Shown: positions 35,132 through 44,095 of the stretch, in pieces
Layout: the number at the start of each line of letters is the position of its first letter
Numbering within the stretch: the first letter of the stretch is position 1
NCBI GenBank assembly: GCA_910577825.1
Contig: CAJTOK010000004.1
Coordinates: 1 to 64,000, forward strand
DNA from: an uncultured Lachnospiraceae bacterium
GTDB taxonomy: Bacteria; Bacillota; Clostridia; Lachnospirales; Lachnospiraceae
Direction of reading: 5' to 3'
Length of the DNA stretch: 64,000 nucleotides
Notes under the pieces: generated by a model
What the model was told of the DNA's origin: nothing
Database searches by the model: none
The model's input: only the letters and a program-made list of their open reading frames with translations
Program-made: the position numbers and the translations under genes

Positions 35132-36715
35132 TTACAGGTTTTCAACAGCGGCACGTTCTATTGCAAGCCCTCTGCTGTATTTCTTAATAAAGTCATCAAA
35201 TCCTTTTACATCAGCAGGGGCAGGCTGTTCTACTGAACCTGTAGTCCCTGCAAATACATTTGCCTTAAGGTAATCTTCAAGGGACTCACCATCTTTCTTA
35301 TTATTCATATAAGATGCAAGTATAGCCATTCCCCATGCGCCGCCTTCACTTGCTGTATCCATTACAGATACAGGTGCGTTCATTGCAGCTGCAAGAATCT
35401 TCTGGCATACGCCTTTTGTTGTAAATAACCCGCCATGCCCGAATATTGAGTCAATTTTAACATCTTCTTCTTTAAGAAGTATATCAAGCCCTGTCTTTAG
35501 TGCACCAAATGCTGTATAAAGTGTAACCTTCATAAAGTTAGCAAGATTGAAATTGCTGTTTACTTCCCTTGCAAATAATGGCCTTCCTTCTTCAAAGCCT
35601 GTTACATGCTCGCCTGAGAAATAATTGTATGCAAGAAGCCCGCCGCCGTCTTTATCGCCTTCTTCTGATTTTCTGTAAAGGATTTCATAAATATCCCCTT
35701 TATCAATTTTAAATCCGCACACATCTGCAAATTCCTTAAAAATATTTATCCATGCGTTGATATCAGAAGAACAGTTATTACAGTGCACCATTGCTACTGC
35801 ATCACCTGCAGGTGTAGTAACAAGGTCTATCTCACGGTGTACATTTTTAAGAGGTTTTTCAAGGACTATCATTGCAAATACAGATGTACCAGCTGATACG
35901 TTACCTGTACGTACTGCAACACTGTTTGTAGCAACCATTCCTGTACCTGCATCACCCTCTGGCGGGCAAAGTGGTATGCCTCCTTTAAGCTTTCCTGAAA
36001 CATCAAGGCGCTTTGCACCTTCATCTGTAAGGACGCCTGCTTTTTCACCTGCTGTAAGCACCCCTGGTATAATATCCTCCAGTTTCCATGCAAACCCCTT
36101 ATCTGCAATTATATTATTAAATTTTGCTGTCATTTCTGCATTAAACTGCCTTGTAGCGGAATCTACAGGGAACATTCCCGATGCCTCGCCTACACCAAGC
36201 ACTTTCTCACCTGTCAGCTGCCAGTGTATATATCCTGCCAGTGTTGTAAAATATGCAATGTCCTTTACATGCTCTTCACCATTTAAAATTGCCTGGTAAA
36301 GATGTGCAATGCTCCAGCGCTGTGGTATATTAAAACCAAATAATTCCGTAAGCTTGTCTGATGCTTCCTCTGTTATGGTATTTCTCCATGTACGGAAAGG
36401 CACAAGAAGGTTATTATCCTTGTCAAATGCCATATACCCGTGCATCATTGCACTAAAGCCTATTGAACCTACTGTTTCAATATCCACCCCGTGCTTTTCT
36501 TTAACATCTTTTGCAAGGCTTGCATAACAGTCCTGTAATCCTCCCCAGATATCATCAAGGCTGTATGTCCATACACCATTCTCATATTTGTTCTCCCAAG
36601 AATGGCCGCCAGTGCCTATAAGGTTATTCTGGCCATCAACAAGGACTGCCTTAATCCTTGTTGAACCAAATTCAATTCCAAGTGCTGTCCTGCCGTTAAT
36701 AATAGCGTCTTTCAT
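35132..36715 (-). CDS. araB: Ribulokinase-like FGGY-family carbohydrate kinase
   Basis: A 527-residue FGGY kinase. The N-terminal [15 protein letters not shown] phosphate-binding motif, the sugar-binding AMMHGYMAF region, and the C-terminal [13 protein letters not shown] and [10 protein letters not shown] motifs match the family. It is placed as ribulokinase because it directly follows araA with a 38-base gap, so together they convert L-arabinose via L-ribulose to L-ribulose 5-phosphate. The sequence differs from the classical proteobacterial AraB and belongs to a clostridial subgroup. The ATG at 36715 follows GGAGGG; an upstream extension in frame is not supported. araD is not in the window. 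Confidence 0.82.
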   Translation of the reverse strand: MKDAIINGRTALGIEFGSTRIKAVLVDGQNNLIGTGGHSWENKYENGVWTYSLDDIWGGLQDCYASLAKDVKEKHGVDIETVGSIGFSAMMHGYMAFDKDNNLLVPFRTWRNTITEEASDKLTELFGFNIPQRWSIAHLYQAILNGEEHVKDIAYFTTLAGYIHWQLTGEKVLGVGEASGMFPVDSATRQFNAEMTAKFNNIIADKGFAWKLEDIIPGVLTAGEKAGVLTDEGAKRLDVSGKLKGGIPLCPPEGDAGTGMVATNSVAVRTGNVSAGTSVFAMIVLEKPLKNVHREIDLVTTPAGDAVAMVHCNNCSSDINAWINIFKEFADVCGFKIDKGDIYEILYRKSEEGDKDGGGLLAYNYFSGEHVTGFEEGRPLFAREVNSNFNLANFMKVTLYTAFGALKTGLDILLKEEDVKIDSIFGHGGLFTTKGVCQKILAAAMNAPVSVMDTASEGGAWGMAILASYMNNKKDGESLEDYLKANVFAGTTGSVEQPAPADVKGFDDFIKKYSRGLAIERAAVENL

Positions 36716-36753
36716 CTTACCCTCCATTCTGCGTGTATACACACATTATATAT

Positions 36754-38250
36754 TTATCTGTAAACAATATCCCCAAGCATAAGGTCACGCTTAAATCCAG
36801 ATATTGTTATATCCTTATTAATTACTACTGCTTCAATCCCCATCATTGCTGCCCAGTCACACATCTGCTCTGCTGTAAGGTCATATGTAAATGCCGTATG
36901 GTGTGCACCGCCTGCAAGTATCCATGCCTCTGCACCCGTATAAAGGTCTGGTTCAGGTGTCCAGAAGTTTGTAGCTGTAGGCAGCTTTGGCATAGGCTTC
37001 TCTGTCTGGCGGCAGTTTACTTCATTAATTATAAGGCGGAAACGGTTTCCAAGGTCAATAAGTGATGTTGCAATACCATGCCCGTCCTTTGATGTAAATA
37101 CAAGCCTTGCCGGGTCTTCCCTGTCCCCCATTGAAAGCGGCTGGCATTTAATCTGTATAGGGCTTCCTGCAATGGAAGGACATATTTCAAGCATATGTGC
37201 CTCAAGAATGCCCTCTTTTCCAGGAACCATATTGTATGTATAATCTTCAAGCATTGATGTTCCTTTTGCATCTTTCATGCCTGCTGTCATAATCTTCATA
37301 AGGCGTACCATTGCAGCAACTTTCCAGTCACCTTCAGCGCCAAAGCCATATCCCTTTTCCATAAGCCTCTGTATAGCAAGCCCTGGAAGCTGCTTTAAAC
37401 CGCCAAGGTCACCAAAGTGGGTAACTATTGCATGGTAGTTCTTTTCTTTTAAGAAACGCTCAAAACCAATTTCAATCTGTGCCTGTACAGCAACATGCTT
37501 TTTAAATTCATCCGGGGTCCTTCCCTCAAGAAGTATTTCATATTTACCATAATATTCATCAACAAGTGCATTGGTATCTGCTTCAGATACAGCATCAACA
37601 CATGCTGCAATTTCATTTACAGGATATGCGTCAATCTCCCAGCCAAATTTAAGCTGTGCCTCAACCTTGTCACCTTCTGTAACTGCAACGTTCCTCATAT
37701 TGTCAGCAACACGCATTACCCTTATATGGCTGCTCTCAATAATGCCTATAGCTGTACGCATCCATGAACCAATGCGCTCCTGTACATTTGCATCACTCCA
37801 GTGCCCTGCTATTACTTTGCGCTCAATGCCCATACGTGTAACCATATGGCCGTATTCCCTGTCACCATGTGCCGCCTGGTTCTCGTTCATAAAATCCATA
37901 TCAATGGTATCATATGGTATCTCCCGGTTAAACTGTGTATGTAAATGAAGTAAAGGCTTTCTGTATTCCTGCAGTCCAATTATCCATGACTTTGCAGGCG
38001 AAAATGTGTGCATCCATGTAATAACACCTGCACATTCATCATCCATATTAGCCTCATTAAATGTCTTTCTTATAAGTTCATTTGTAATAAGAGTTGGTTT
38101 CCATATAACTTCAAATGGAAGATTACCTGATTCATTTAAAGCAGTAACAATTTTCTTTGAATGTTCCGCTACATTTGCAAGACACTCATCACCATATAAA
38201 TCCTGTGAACCTGTGCAAAACCAAAACTTATAATTTTTCTGTAAATCCAT
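36754..38250 (-). CDS. araA: L-arabinose isomerase
   Basis: A 498-residue enzyme converting L-arabinose to L-ribulose. FCTGSQDLYGDECL at the N-terminus, ITWMHTFSPAKSWI, LLHLHTQFNREIP, the FGAEGDWKVAAMVR motif with the metal-binding Glu, and a C-terminal AHHTAFTYDLTAEQM with histidine ligands match AraA; the length is standard (about 500). GGAGG precedes the ATG. It is the first gene of the araA-araB operon. The upstream 170 bases also hold the purC terminator; I see no certain AraR or CRE site. Confidence 0.96.
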   Translation of the reverse strand: MDLQKNYKFWFCTGSQDLYGDECLANVAEHSKKIVTALNESGNLPFEVIWKPTLITNELIRKTFNEANMDDECAGVITWMHTFSPAKSWIIGLQEYRKPLLHLHTQFNREIPYDTIDMDFMNENQAAHGDREYGHMVTRMGIERKVIAGHWSDANVQERIGSWMRTAIGIIESSHIRVMRVADNMRNVAVTEGDKVEAQLKFGWEIDAYPVNEIAACVDAVSEADTNALVDEYYGKYEILLEGRTPDEFKKHVAVQAQIEIGFERFLKEKNYHAIVTHFGDLGGLKQLPGLAIQRLMEKGYGFGAEGDWKVAAMVRLMKIMTAGMKDAKGTSMLEDYTYNMVPGKEGILEAHMLEICPSIAGSPIQIKCQPLSMGDREDPARLVFTSKDGHGIATSLIDLGNRFRLIINEVNCRQTEKPMPKLPTATNFWTPEPDLYTGAEAWILAGGAHHTAFTYDLTAEQMCDWAAMMGIEAVVINKDITISGFKRDLMLGDIVYR

Positions 38251-38376
38251 ACTTCTCCTCCAATCCTCATTTAATAATCAAAATCCTTTTGTGCCTAAAT
38301 ACTACTAATATAAACTTACCACATTTGGGGCTGGATGTATACACTTTTTTCTAAAATAATTTTAATAAAAATTTAA

Positions 38377-38403
38377 AAGGGCAGTGTTTATACACCTGCC
38401 CTT
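38377..38403 (-). terminator. Terminator of purC
   Basis: On the minus strand AAGGGCAG and CTGCCCTT pair with an 11-base loop, followed by TTAAATTTTT. It lies 24 bases past the purC stop. Confidence 0.7.
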
Positions 38404-38426
38404 GCAAGACCCTGCCGGGTATTTAA

Positions 38427-39302
38427 TTAACGCGTAAACTCCCTTCCTGTAAGCATTAAGAAAGCTTCTTTATACTTATCCGTTGTCTTTTTTACAACAT
38501 CTTCCGGAAGCTTGTATCCACTATCAGGATTAGCTTTAAGCCAGTCCCTTACATACTGCTTGTCAAATGAAGGCTGCCCCTGCCCTGGCTTATAACCATC
38601 TAACGGCCAGAACCTTGAACTGTCAGGTGTAAGCATTTCATCACCAAGAACTACATTTCCTTCTTCATCAAGCCCAAATTCAAACTTTGTATCAGCAATT
38701 ATTATTCCTTTAGATAACGCATATTCTGCACATTTCTTATAAAGTGCTATTGTACAGTCCATAATCTTCTTTGCATATTCCCTGCCCTTGCCCGGGAACT
38801 CTTTATCAATAATTTGTACACTTTCCTCAAATGTTATATGTTCATCATGGTCCCCTAAATCCGCTTTTGTTGTAGGTGTATATACTGGTTCTGGAAGTTT
38901 ATCTGATTCCCTGAGCCCATCTGGAAGCTTTATCCCACATACAGTCCCACTTTCCTTATAGCTTTCCCAGCCACTCCCTGTAATATATCCACGTACTATG
39001 CACTCTATAGGAAGCATCTTAAGCTTCTTGCACAACATGCTGTTGCCATTAAACTTTTCACTTCTAAAAAACTCCGGCATATCCTTTACATCTGTAGAAA
39101 CCATATGGTTAGGTACAATATCACTGGTAAAACCAAACCAGAACTTTGACATCTGTGTAAGTATAGCACCCTTATCTGCAACTTCATTTTTAAGTATTAC
39201 ATCAAACGCTGAAATCCTGTCTGTTGCAACAATAACCATGCTGTCCCCGTTATCATATACCTCACGTACCTTGCCTTCTTTAACAGGTGAAAACTCTTTC
39301 AT
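38427..39302 (-). CDS. purC: SAICAR synthase (phosphoribosylaminoimidazole-succinocarboxamide synthase)
   Basis: A 291-residue enzyme that joins aspartate to CAIR in purine synthesis using ATP. GKVREVYDNGDSMVIVATDRISAFDV at the start, the MLPIECIVRGYITGSGW motif, IADTKFEFGL and GDEMLTPDSSRFWP are the standard signatures. It is the longer bacterial/eukaryotic-like type (about 290 residues versus about 240). GGAGG lies seven bases before the ATG. It is monocistronic between its own promoter region and a terminator; other purine genes here are at the right edge of the window. Confidence 0.96.
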   Translation of the reverse strand: MKEFSPVKEGKVREVYDNGDSMVIVATDRISAFDVILKNEVADKGAILTQMSKFWFGFTSDIVPNHMVSTDVKDMPEFFRSEKFNGNSMLCKKLKMLPIECIVRGYITGSGWESYKESGTVCGIKLPDGLRESDKLPEPVYTPTTKADLGDHDEHITFEESVQIIDKEFPGKGREYAKKIMDCTIALYKKCAEYALSKGIIIADTKFEFGLDEEGNVVLGDEMLTPDSSRFWPLDGYKPGQGQPSFDKQYVRDWLKANPDSGYKLPEDVVKKTTDKYKEAFLMLTGREFTR

Positions 39303-39398
39303 AAACTAACCTCCGCTTTCTGTATATATTCTTAATTATAAGCCTATTTTATGATATATTTTATATTTTGTAAAGCTAGATTTTAACAGGACGGCTAA

Positions 39399-39911
39399 TT
39401 ATATTATACATCCTTCAATACAAATTGCTAGTATAAGCTGTACAGCCAGACAGGCTCTGCAATAATCCGTCTTAACCACAATCAGTAAATAAAAAACACC
39501 AAAAATAGGCAGCCTGGAACAAGGCTGCTTTATATTAATACACAATCTACATTTGCTTGTTATTTTTACAAGGTGTATAAGTATAAGGCTGTCATATGAT
39601 GATAAAAGGAACAGTTCTTCATACCACATAATACCATTTATAGCTTTTCCACCTATAATTCCAGTATATTCATACATAGTTTTGTCTAAATTATAAAAGT
39701 CCAGTATCTTATCTGTATAAGCATTATATAAAGCCTGTGTTGGGAAGTAAAGTACATAACCGCCATAATATGAGGACTTCCTTTTACTGCCATAGCTGCC
39801 ATCAAGTATATCTGCTATTTCTTTTATCCTGTTGCCTATAACCTGTTTTTCCTCTGAAAAGTTTTCTGCAAATATTTGTGCGTCAATAGTGTTTTTAATT
39901 CTGTAATACAT
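39399..39911 (-). CDS. Uncharacterised protein, possibly with altered 3' end
   Basis: A 170-residue frame with no family I recognise. The first 110 or so residues are well-composed and look like a folded domain (MYYRIKNTIDAQIFAENFSE, then DGSYGSKRKSSYYGGYVLY and YNLDKTMYEYTGIIGGKAI). The tail is hydrophobic and cysteine-rich and reads straight through an intrinsic-terminator-like hairpin at 39499-39530, so a frameshift or lost stop near residue 125-130 is likely. The ATG at 39911 is preferred over one 18 codons upstream; its ribosome site is weak. It is near the accessory region left of the CRISPR locus. Confidence 0.4.
   Translation of the reverse strand: MYYRIKNTIDAQIFAENFSEEKQVIGNRIKEIADILDGSYGSKRKSSYYGGYVLYFPTQALYNAYTDKILDFYNLDKTMYEYTGIIGGKAINGIMWYEELFLLSSYDSLILIHLVKITSKCRLCINIKQPCSRLPIFGVFYLLIVVKTDYCRACLAVQLILAICIEGCII
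39499..39530 (-). terminator. Terminator-like hairpin inside an ORF
   Basis: GCAGCC (39509-39514) and GGCTGC (39523-39528) form a 6-bp GC-rich stem; on the minus strand a T-rich run with GTTTTTT follows. It lies within the tail of the frame at 39399-39911, which suggests that tail is not real coding sequence. Confidence 0.4.
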
Positions 39912-40100
39912 TTGTATTTCACCCTTTAGATTTATATTATTTAGATATAGCTGTGTTATTACCATATTTTTATTCCATCCAGTGTTTATAAAGTTGTTTT
40001 TATTATATGTATACCATAGTTAATATACTAAATATTCACAGTCATTATGCTTCTTGTAATGTGCTGGCATAATATCTTTTGAAGTGCCATGTATGACTGT

Positions 40101-40268
40101 TTATAATTCGGCTTCTTCCTTTGCATTTATATGTTTTTTTCTTCCTCTTTTTGCCTGTTTTGGTTTCTCTTTAAGTTCTTCTTGCAGTTGTTCTTTAAGT
40201 AATTCATTAAGTGAAACAGGGACAGGCTGCCAGTTGTATTTTGCACGTATTCCTAAGAAAAGAAGGTG
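40101..40268 (-). pseudogene. C-terminal remnant of an unidentified gene
   Basis: Open minus-strand frame reading AWIEHLLFLGIRAKYNWQPV at its upstream end, a coiled-coil-like acidic/basic middle (LLKEQLQEELKEKPKQ) and the end NAKEEAEL. No start codon or ribosome site is present; the frame emerges from the CRISPR-repeat-like 13-mer at 40269-40281. I cannot name the family. It looks like the tail of a gene truncated by the same event that cut the ISAs1 transposase. Confidence 0.35.
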
Positions 40269-40269
40269 T

Positions 40270-40590
40270 TCAATCCACGCTTATAGTATCAGAAGATGGT
40301 ACACCGTTAGGAAGTTCCAGGTATTTTTTAAGCCATTTCTCTTTCTGGCGTGCAAAATCCGCTATCTCTTCCCATTCATTGCAGTCTGCAAGGAATCCAA
40401 TTATACATATGGAAATTATATCCTGCAGTTTATGTTTTACATAAGACGGATGCCTGTAATCTGGTACTTTTTCTGCCTCTTCTGAAATGCAACAGATAAA
40501 ATCATCATTCACTACAATGTATTTAATTTTAATGTTGTAATCTTTTAATGTTTCCTGTATATCCCAAATTTTTACTACTTTACGTACCAT
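40270..40590 (-). pseudogene. ISAs1-family transposase, N-terminal fragment
   Basis: A 106-residue frame matching the N-terminal, H-repeat-associated domain of ISAs1 transposases: HKLQDIISICIIGFLADCNE, then WEEIADFARQKEKWLKKYLE and LPNGVPSSDTI. Full-length enzymes have about 370 residues; the DDE catalytic part is gone. After DTI the reading enters AGCGTGGATTGAA, identical to the 3' part of the local CRISPR repeat, and stops. The AGGAGGG site before the ATG at 40590 is intact, as is an upstream palindrome. The fragment is not a functional transposase. Confidence 0.8.
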
Positions 40591-40599
40591 AATTCCCTC

Positions 40600-40630
40600 C
40601 TGGTATAATCTTTATAAAAGATTATACCAG
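40600..40630. repeat. Perfect 14-bp palindrome upstream of the ISAs1 fragment
   Basis: CTGGTATAATCTTT (40600-40613) and its exact complement (40617-40630) around ATA. On the minus strand the second arm runs directly into the AGGAGGG ribosome site of the transposase fragment, so it may be an operator, a translational block or a transposon end. Confidence 0.6.
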
Positions 40631-40691
40631 AAATATACAATACTGGTAAACAAAGAAAATGTTTATATATTATCTTGTTTTATAAAATATT

Positions 40692-41868
40692 TATTTTATG
40701 CGGTTATCCTGTACGGGGAGCGACGAAGGGAAATGCGACGAATCGGAGTTTATGCTAATTTCAATCCACGCTCCCCATACGGGGAGCGACGGGGCTTGAC
40801 GGTACGCAGTCCGTGTTATTCCGGATTTCAATCCACGCTCTCCATGCGGAGAGCGACCCTTGCCGGGTTTATGGCATACCTTCCAGACAGGATTTCAATC
40901 CACGCTCTCCATGCGGAGAGCGACCATTTTCTGGTTTGCCTGTTCTGCCCGGTTTAGATATTTCAATCCACGCTCTCCATGCGGAGAGCGACCTTCGGGA
41001 ATATAGATAATCCAAAAACTAATATAATTTCAATCCACGCTCTCCATGCGGAGAGCGACGGTTTCCGTCAGGGTCTAAAATATATGTATAATTTATTTCA
41101 ATCCACGCTCTCCATGCGGAGAGCGACGTTTACTGCATTATTTGAAAAAATGTACGTATACGATTTCAATCCACGCTCTCCATGCGGAGAGCGACGATGA
41201 AGATGAAAACGAATGACAAAAGATGGTGATTTCAATCCACGCTCTCCATGCGGAGAGCGACATTACAGACACAGATATCTGACTGCTGCTGCAAATTTCA
41301 ATCCACGCTCTCCATGCGGAGAGCGACGACAGCACTTGAAAAAGTAAAAGATTCACAGTTTGATTTCAATCCACGCTCTCCATGCGGAGAGCGACAGGCA
41401 ACACAGTATATAGGTAAAAGTGCATATATAATTTCAATCCACGCTCTCCATGCGGAGAGCGACAATACTGCCGCAAAAAGGGCGCAGGCTGGCACTTATT
41501 TCAATCCACGCTCTCCATGCGGAGAGCGACTAACCGTCAGAAGCATTATTGTTTTCTTGTGTACTATTTCAATCCACGCTCTCCATGCGGAGAGCGACTC
41601 CTGCATTGTAATACTTGTACTGCCGCCTTTTATTATTTCAATCCACGCTCTCCATGCGGAGAGCGACACTAATGAAAATTATTTCAGATAAACTAAGTCC
41701 TATTTCAATCCACGCTCTCCATGCGGAGAGCGACATACAGCCAGGTAATGTCTTATGCCTGGGATTTAATTTCAATCCACGCTCTCCATGCGGAGAGCGA
41801 CAGCAAAAAGCAGCGTTTCATTACAGGAATATCCAATTTCAATCCACGCTCTCCATGCGGAGAGCGAC
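40692..41868 (-). CRISPR. Type I-C CRISPR array
   Basis: Seventeen full 33-base repeats start at 40758, 40825, 40892, 40960, 41027, 41095, 41163, 41229, 41295, 41363, 41431, 41498, 41566, 41635, 41702, 41769 and 41836; a decayed terminal repeat ends at 40724. Spacers are 33-36 bases (17 in all). On the transcribed minus strand the repeat begins GTCGCTCTCCGCATGGAGAG and ends CGTGGATTGAAAT, the I-C type with an internal hairpin. Sixteen full repeats carry the GCTCTCC/GGAGAGC stem; the repeat at 40758 has GCTCCCC/GGGGAGC and the terminal relic also has GGGGAGC. The leader side is to the right, next to cas2. Pre-crRNA should be cut by Cas5c at the base of the hairpin. Confidence 0.98.
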
Positions 41869-42029
41869 AGCAAAAATCACATATTTATATTAAAATATGT
41901 TCTTTTATTTGTATAATATAACACAAATTTTAATTATTTTCAAATTTTTAAGTAAAATTTTTAATAATTTCCTTTAATTTTTCAGTGCGAACCATTTAAT
42001 AGTTTTATGTACATTATACTGCCGCACCT
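41869..42029 (-). promoter_or_regulatory. CRISPR leader with promoter
   Basis: An AT-rich 161-base interval between cas2 and the first repeat. On the minus strand TTGAAA (41938-41943) and TATATT (41915-41920) have 17-bp spacing, which would start the pre-crRNA about 40 bases before the first repeat. The last bases before the repeat read TTTTTGCT, a sequence also found at the end of the newest spacer. Confidence 0.75.
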
Positions 42030-42329
42030 TTATATTATTAAAAGTCCTTCTGCCTCATAAGATGTTTTTATGCCAAAGTGTTCTACTCTTGTCTTATATT
42101 TATTTCCTAAATAATAAAACCTCAGGCTATCTTCTTGTTCATTTATAAGTGATACAAGTTTATCTTTAAATAATAACAACTGTGAGGCATCTAATATACA
42201 TTCAAATACAGAGTTTTGTACTCTTTGTCCGTAATTTACACATTCTTTTGCAACTTTTCTAAGACGTTTACGTCCTTCTGCATCTTGTGTTGAAACATCA
42301 TATGTAACCAAAATTAATATACTTATCAC
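42030..42329 (-). CDS. cas2: CRISPR-associated endonuclease Cas2
   Basis: A 99-residue ferredoxin-like protein. ILVTYDVST with the conserved Asp after the first strand, and the YGQRVQNSVFEC segment, are typical. It forms the Cas1-Cas2 integrase that adds new spacers at the leader end. It starts with GTG at 42329 directly after the cas1 stop codon (no gap), so translation is coupled. The array leader follows its stop. Confidence 0.95.
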   Translation of the reverse strand: MISILILVTYDVSTQDAEGRKRLRKVAKECVNYGQRVQNSVFECILDASQLLLFKDKLVSLINEQEDSLRFYYLGNKYKTRVEHFGIKTSYEAEGLLII

Positions 42330-43361
42330 CTACTTCCATAAAAATGGAGGATATTCTTCTAAATCACCACGTATGGTACGTGCTAATAAAAGTGACTGTA
42401 CATATGGAAGAAGCCCCCATTCTGTTTTTTCTTTTAAAAACGGATGTGTAATAGTTTCTCTTTTATGCTTTTGCCATGCGTTAAAAAATATTTTTCTTCC
42501 TTCATCATTCAAAAGAATTGCATGGTCTTTTTGTTCTTCAAAATGTGTATTTTTAATTACTTTTGTATTAATAAGCGTCAGCACAAAACGGTCAGCCAAT
42601 ATTGGCCTTGTTTCTTCCATAATATCCAATGCCAATGAATTTCTGCCAGGCCTGTCCCTGTGCATAAAGCCAACATATGGGTCTAGTCCCACGCTTGACA
42701 AAGCATTAGCACATTCCCCTGCTAAAACTGTATATGCAAAAGATAACAAGGCATTTACATTATCAAGTGGTGGTCTTCTGTTTCTGTTTTTAAATATAAA
42801 TGTATCTTTCTGGTTGAGAATCATATCATCAAATACAGAAAAATATTGTTCTGCTGCTTTTCCTTCAATTCCCCGCAAATTGTCCATACAGGACACCTGT
42901 CTGATTTCTGGCAATTTACTATAAAGTATGTCTGAAATATGCTTAAGCCTTTCTTTATCAACACGATATGAATGGTCACGTAATGTTCTTTCAATACTCC
43001 ACCTTGAATTAAATATTTTTCCAGTTATCATATTTTTTGCATAAGAAATACTTTTCTCTTCACAATCTGAAATCCGGTATTGTTCTTTTCTTAACAAAAC
43101 ATTTCCATATTCTTTTCCAACTGTCCTGGCTAAAAACCGGCCTCTTGGCGAATAAAAAGTTAATCCTATATGGTATTCTGCACATTTTCCCATTAATGCA
43201 GGAGATGCTCCTTTATATGTAAAACAAACAATATTTTCCAATGTATGTAATGGAAACCTGCCAAGTATTTGTTTATCTTTCTGTACAACAATATTTTCAC
43301 CGTCTAATGTTAAATAACTTTCTTCAGTTATTACATATAATGTATTTAATAACTTTCTCAC
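42330..43361 (-). CDS. cas1: CRISPR-associated endonuclease Cas1 (type I-C)
   Basis: A 343-residue integrase. The N-terminal beta-domain is followed by the helical catalytic domain with RGIEGKAAEQYF (catalytic Glu), FMHRDRPGRNSLALDIME (catalytic His and acidic residue) and a C-terminal helix. The length and the GFMHRDRPGRNSL motif match I-C Cas1. It acts with Cas2 and Cas4 in spacer acquisition. It lies 41 bases after cas4. Confidence 0.97.
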   Translation of the reverse strand: MRKLLNTLYVITEESYLTLDGENIVVQKDKQILGRFPLHTLENIVCFTYKGASPALMGKCAEYHIGLTFYSPRGRFLARTVGKEYGNVLLRKEQYRISDCEEKSISYAKNMITGKIFNSRWSIERTLRDHSYRVDKERLKHISDILYSKLPEIRQVSCMDNLRGIEGKAAEQYFSVFDDMILNQKDTFIFKNRNRRPPLDNVNALLSFAYTVLAGECANALSSVGLDPYVGFMHRDRPGRNSLALDIMEETRPILADRFVLTLINTKVIKNTHFEEQKDHAILLNDEGRKIFFNAWQKHKRETITHPFLKEKTEWGLLPYVQSLLLARTIRGDLEEYPPFLWK

Positions 43362-43402
43362 TATAATCCCCCATAATGTTTTTCATTATACAAACAGATA
43401 AA

Positions 43403-44062
43403 TCAAATGCTTGTATGAATATTTTGTTCTATATATGTACTAACTTTTGCTGCTTTTTGTAATTTCGGCAGACACAGGCTTTCCAGTGAACATGCCTTGC
43501 ATTGTTTTGTTTGTTTTACTTTTGGTGTATATCCTTTATGTAGTAAAGTGTGCATTTCCTTACTAACCTTTTTTACTTCTCCTCTCAGGTTTTCACTAAA
43601 AACAATATTACTTCTTCTTCTGTTCCCGCCATAATACAGAAATCCCTCACTTATATCTGTCTGGAACATTTCTTCCAGACAGATTGCCTGGGCACATAAT
43701 TGCAATTCATCGGCATTATGTTCTTTTGGTTTTCCATTTTTATATTCAACAGGAACTACCTTCCATTCCCCGTCATATCCAAATAATACAATCCCATTTT
43801 CTGCCTTATGAAATTCAACTACATCACATTGCCCGCTAAAACCAAGTTCATGTGATGCAATACGCATCCCTCTGGTTATAAGCAAGTTTCCTCTTTTTTC
43901 AAAAGAACCCTCTTCATGTGCTTTTTTATGTATCAGTTCTCCTGATGTAGTTTTATAATTTTCCTGCCACTGCTGTTCAATATGTATTAATGCCCATTGT
44001 CTTCTGCAAAATGCAAAATGCTGTATGCCAGAAAGCATAATATAGTCTTCTTCATCATACAT
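43403..44062 (-). CDS. cas4: CRISPR-associated exonuclease Cas4
   Basis: A 219-residue RecB-like nuclease. MLSGIQHFAFCRRQWALIHI is the standard I-C Cas4 start, with the first cluster cysteine; CKACSLESLCLPKL near the C-terminus provides three more for the [4Fe-4S] cluster. The nuclease core is GYDGEWKVVPVEYKNGKPKEH (D...E-x-K). It trims prespacers and helps PAM selection. I chose the ATG at 44062 by homology; an ATG at 44089 would add nine residues. A GGGGG site lies between them. Confidence 0.93.
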   Translation of the reverse strand: MYDEEDYIMLSGIQHFAFCRRQWALIHIEQQWQENYKTTSGELIHKKAHEEGSFEKRGNLLITRGMRIASHELGFSGQCDVVEFHKAENGIVLFGYDGEWKVVPVEYKNGKPKEHNADELQLCAQAICLEEMFQTDISEGFLYYGGNRRRSNIVFSENLRGEVKKVSKEMHTLLHKGYTPKVKQTKQCKACSLESLCLPKLQKAAKVSTYIEQNIHTSI

Positions 44063-44095
44063 AATATTTTTATAAATCCCCCATATCATGCTGTT

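Noticed and set aside
38330..38395. Two GTGT-like motifs (TGTATACAC and GTGTTTATACAC) between araA and purC as AraR operators
   Set aside because: One is the loop of the purC terminator and the other does not match the palindromic AraR consensus well; no evidence beyond resemblance.
40733..41921. Several open frames of 60-150 codons inside the CRISPR array that read repeats such as ISIHALHAESD or NPRSPCGER
   Set aside because: They are translations of the 33-base repeat in each frame; a repeat length divisible by three keeps frames open. Not genes.
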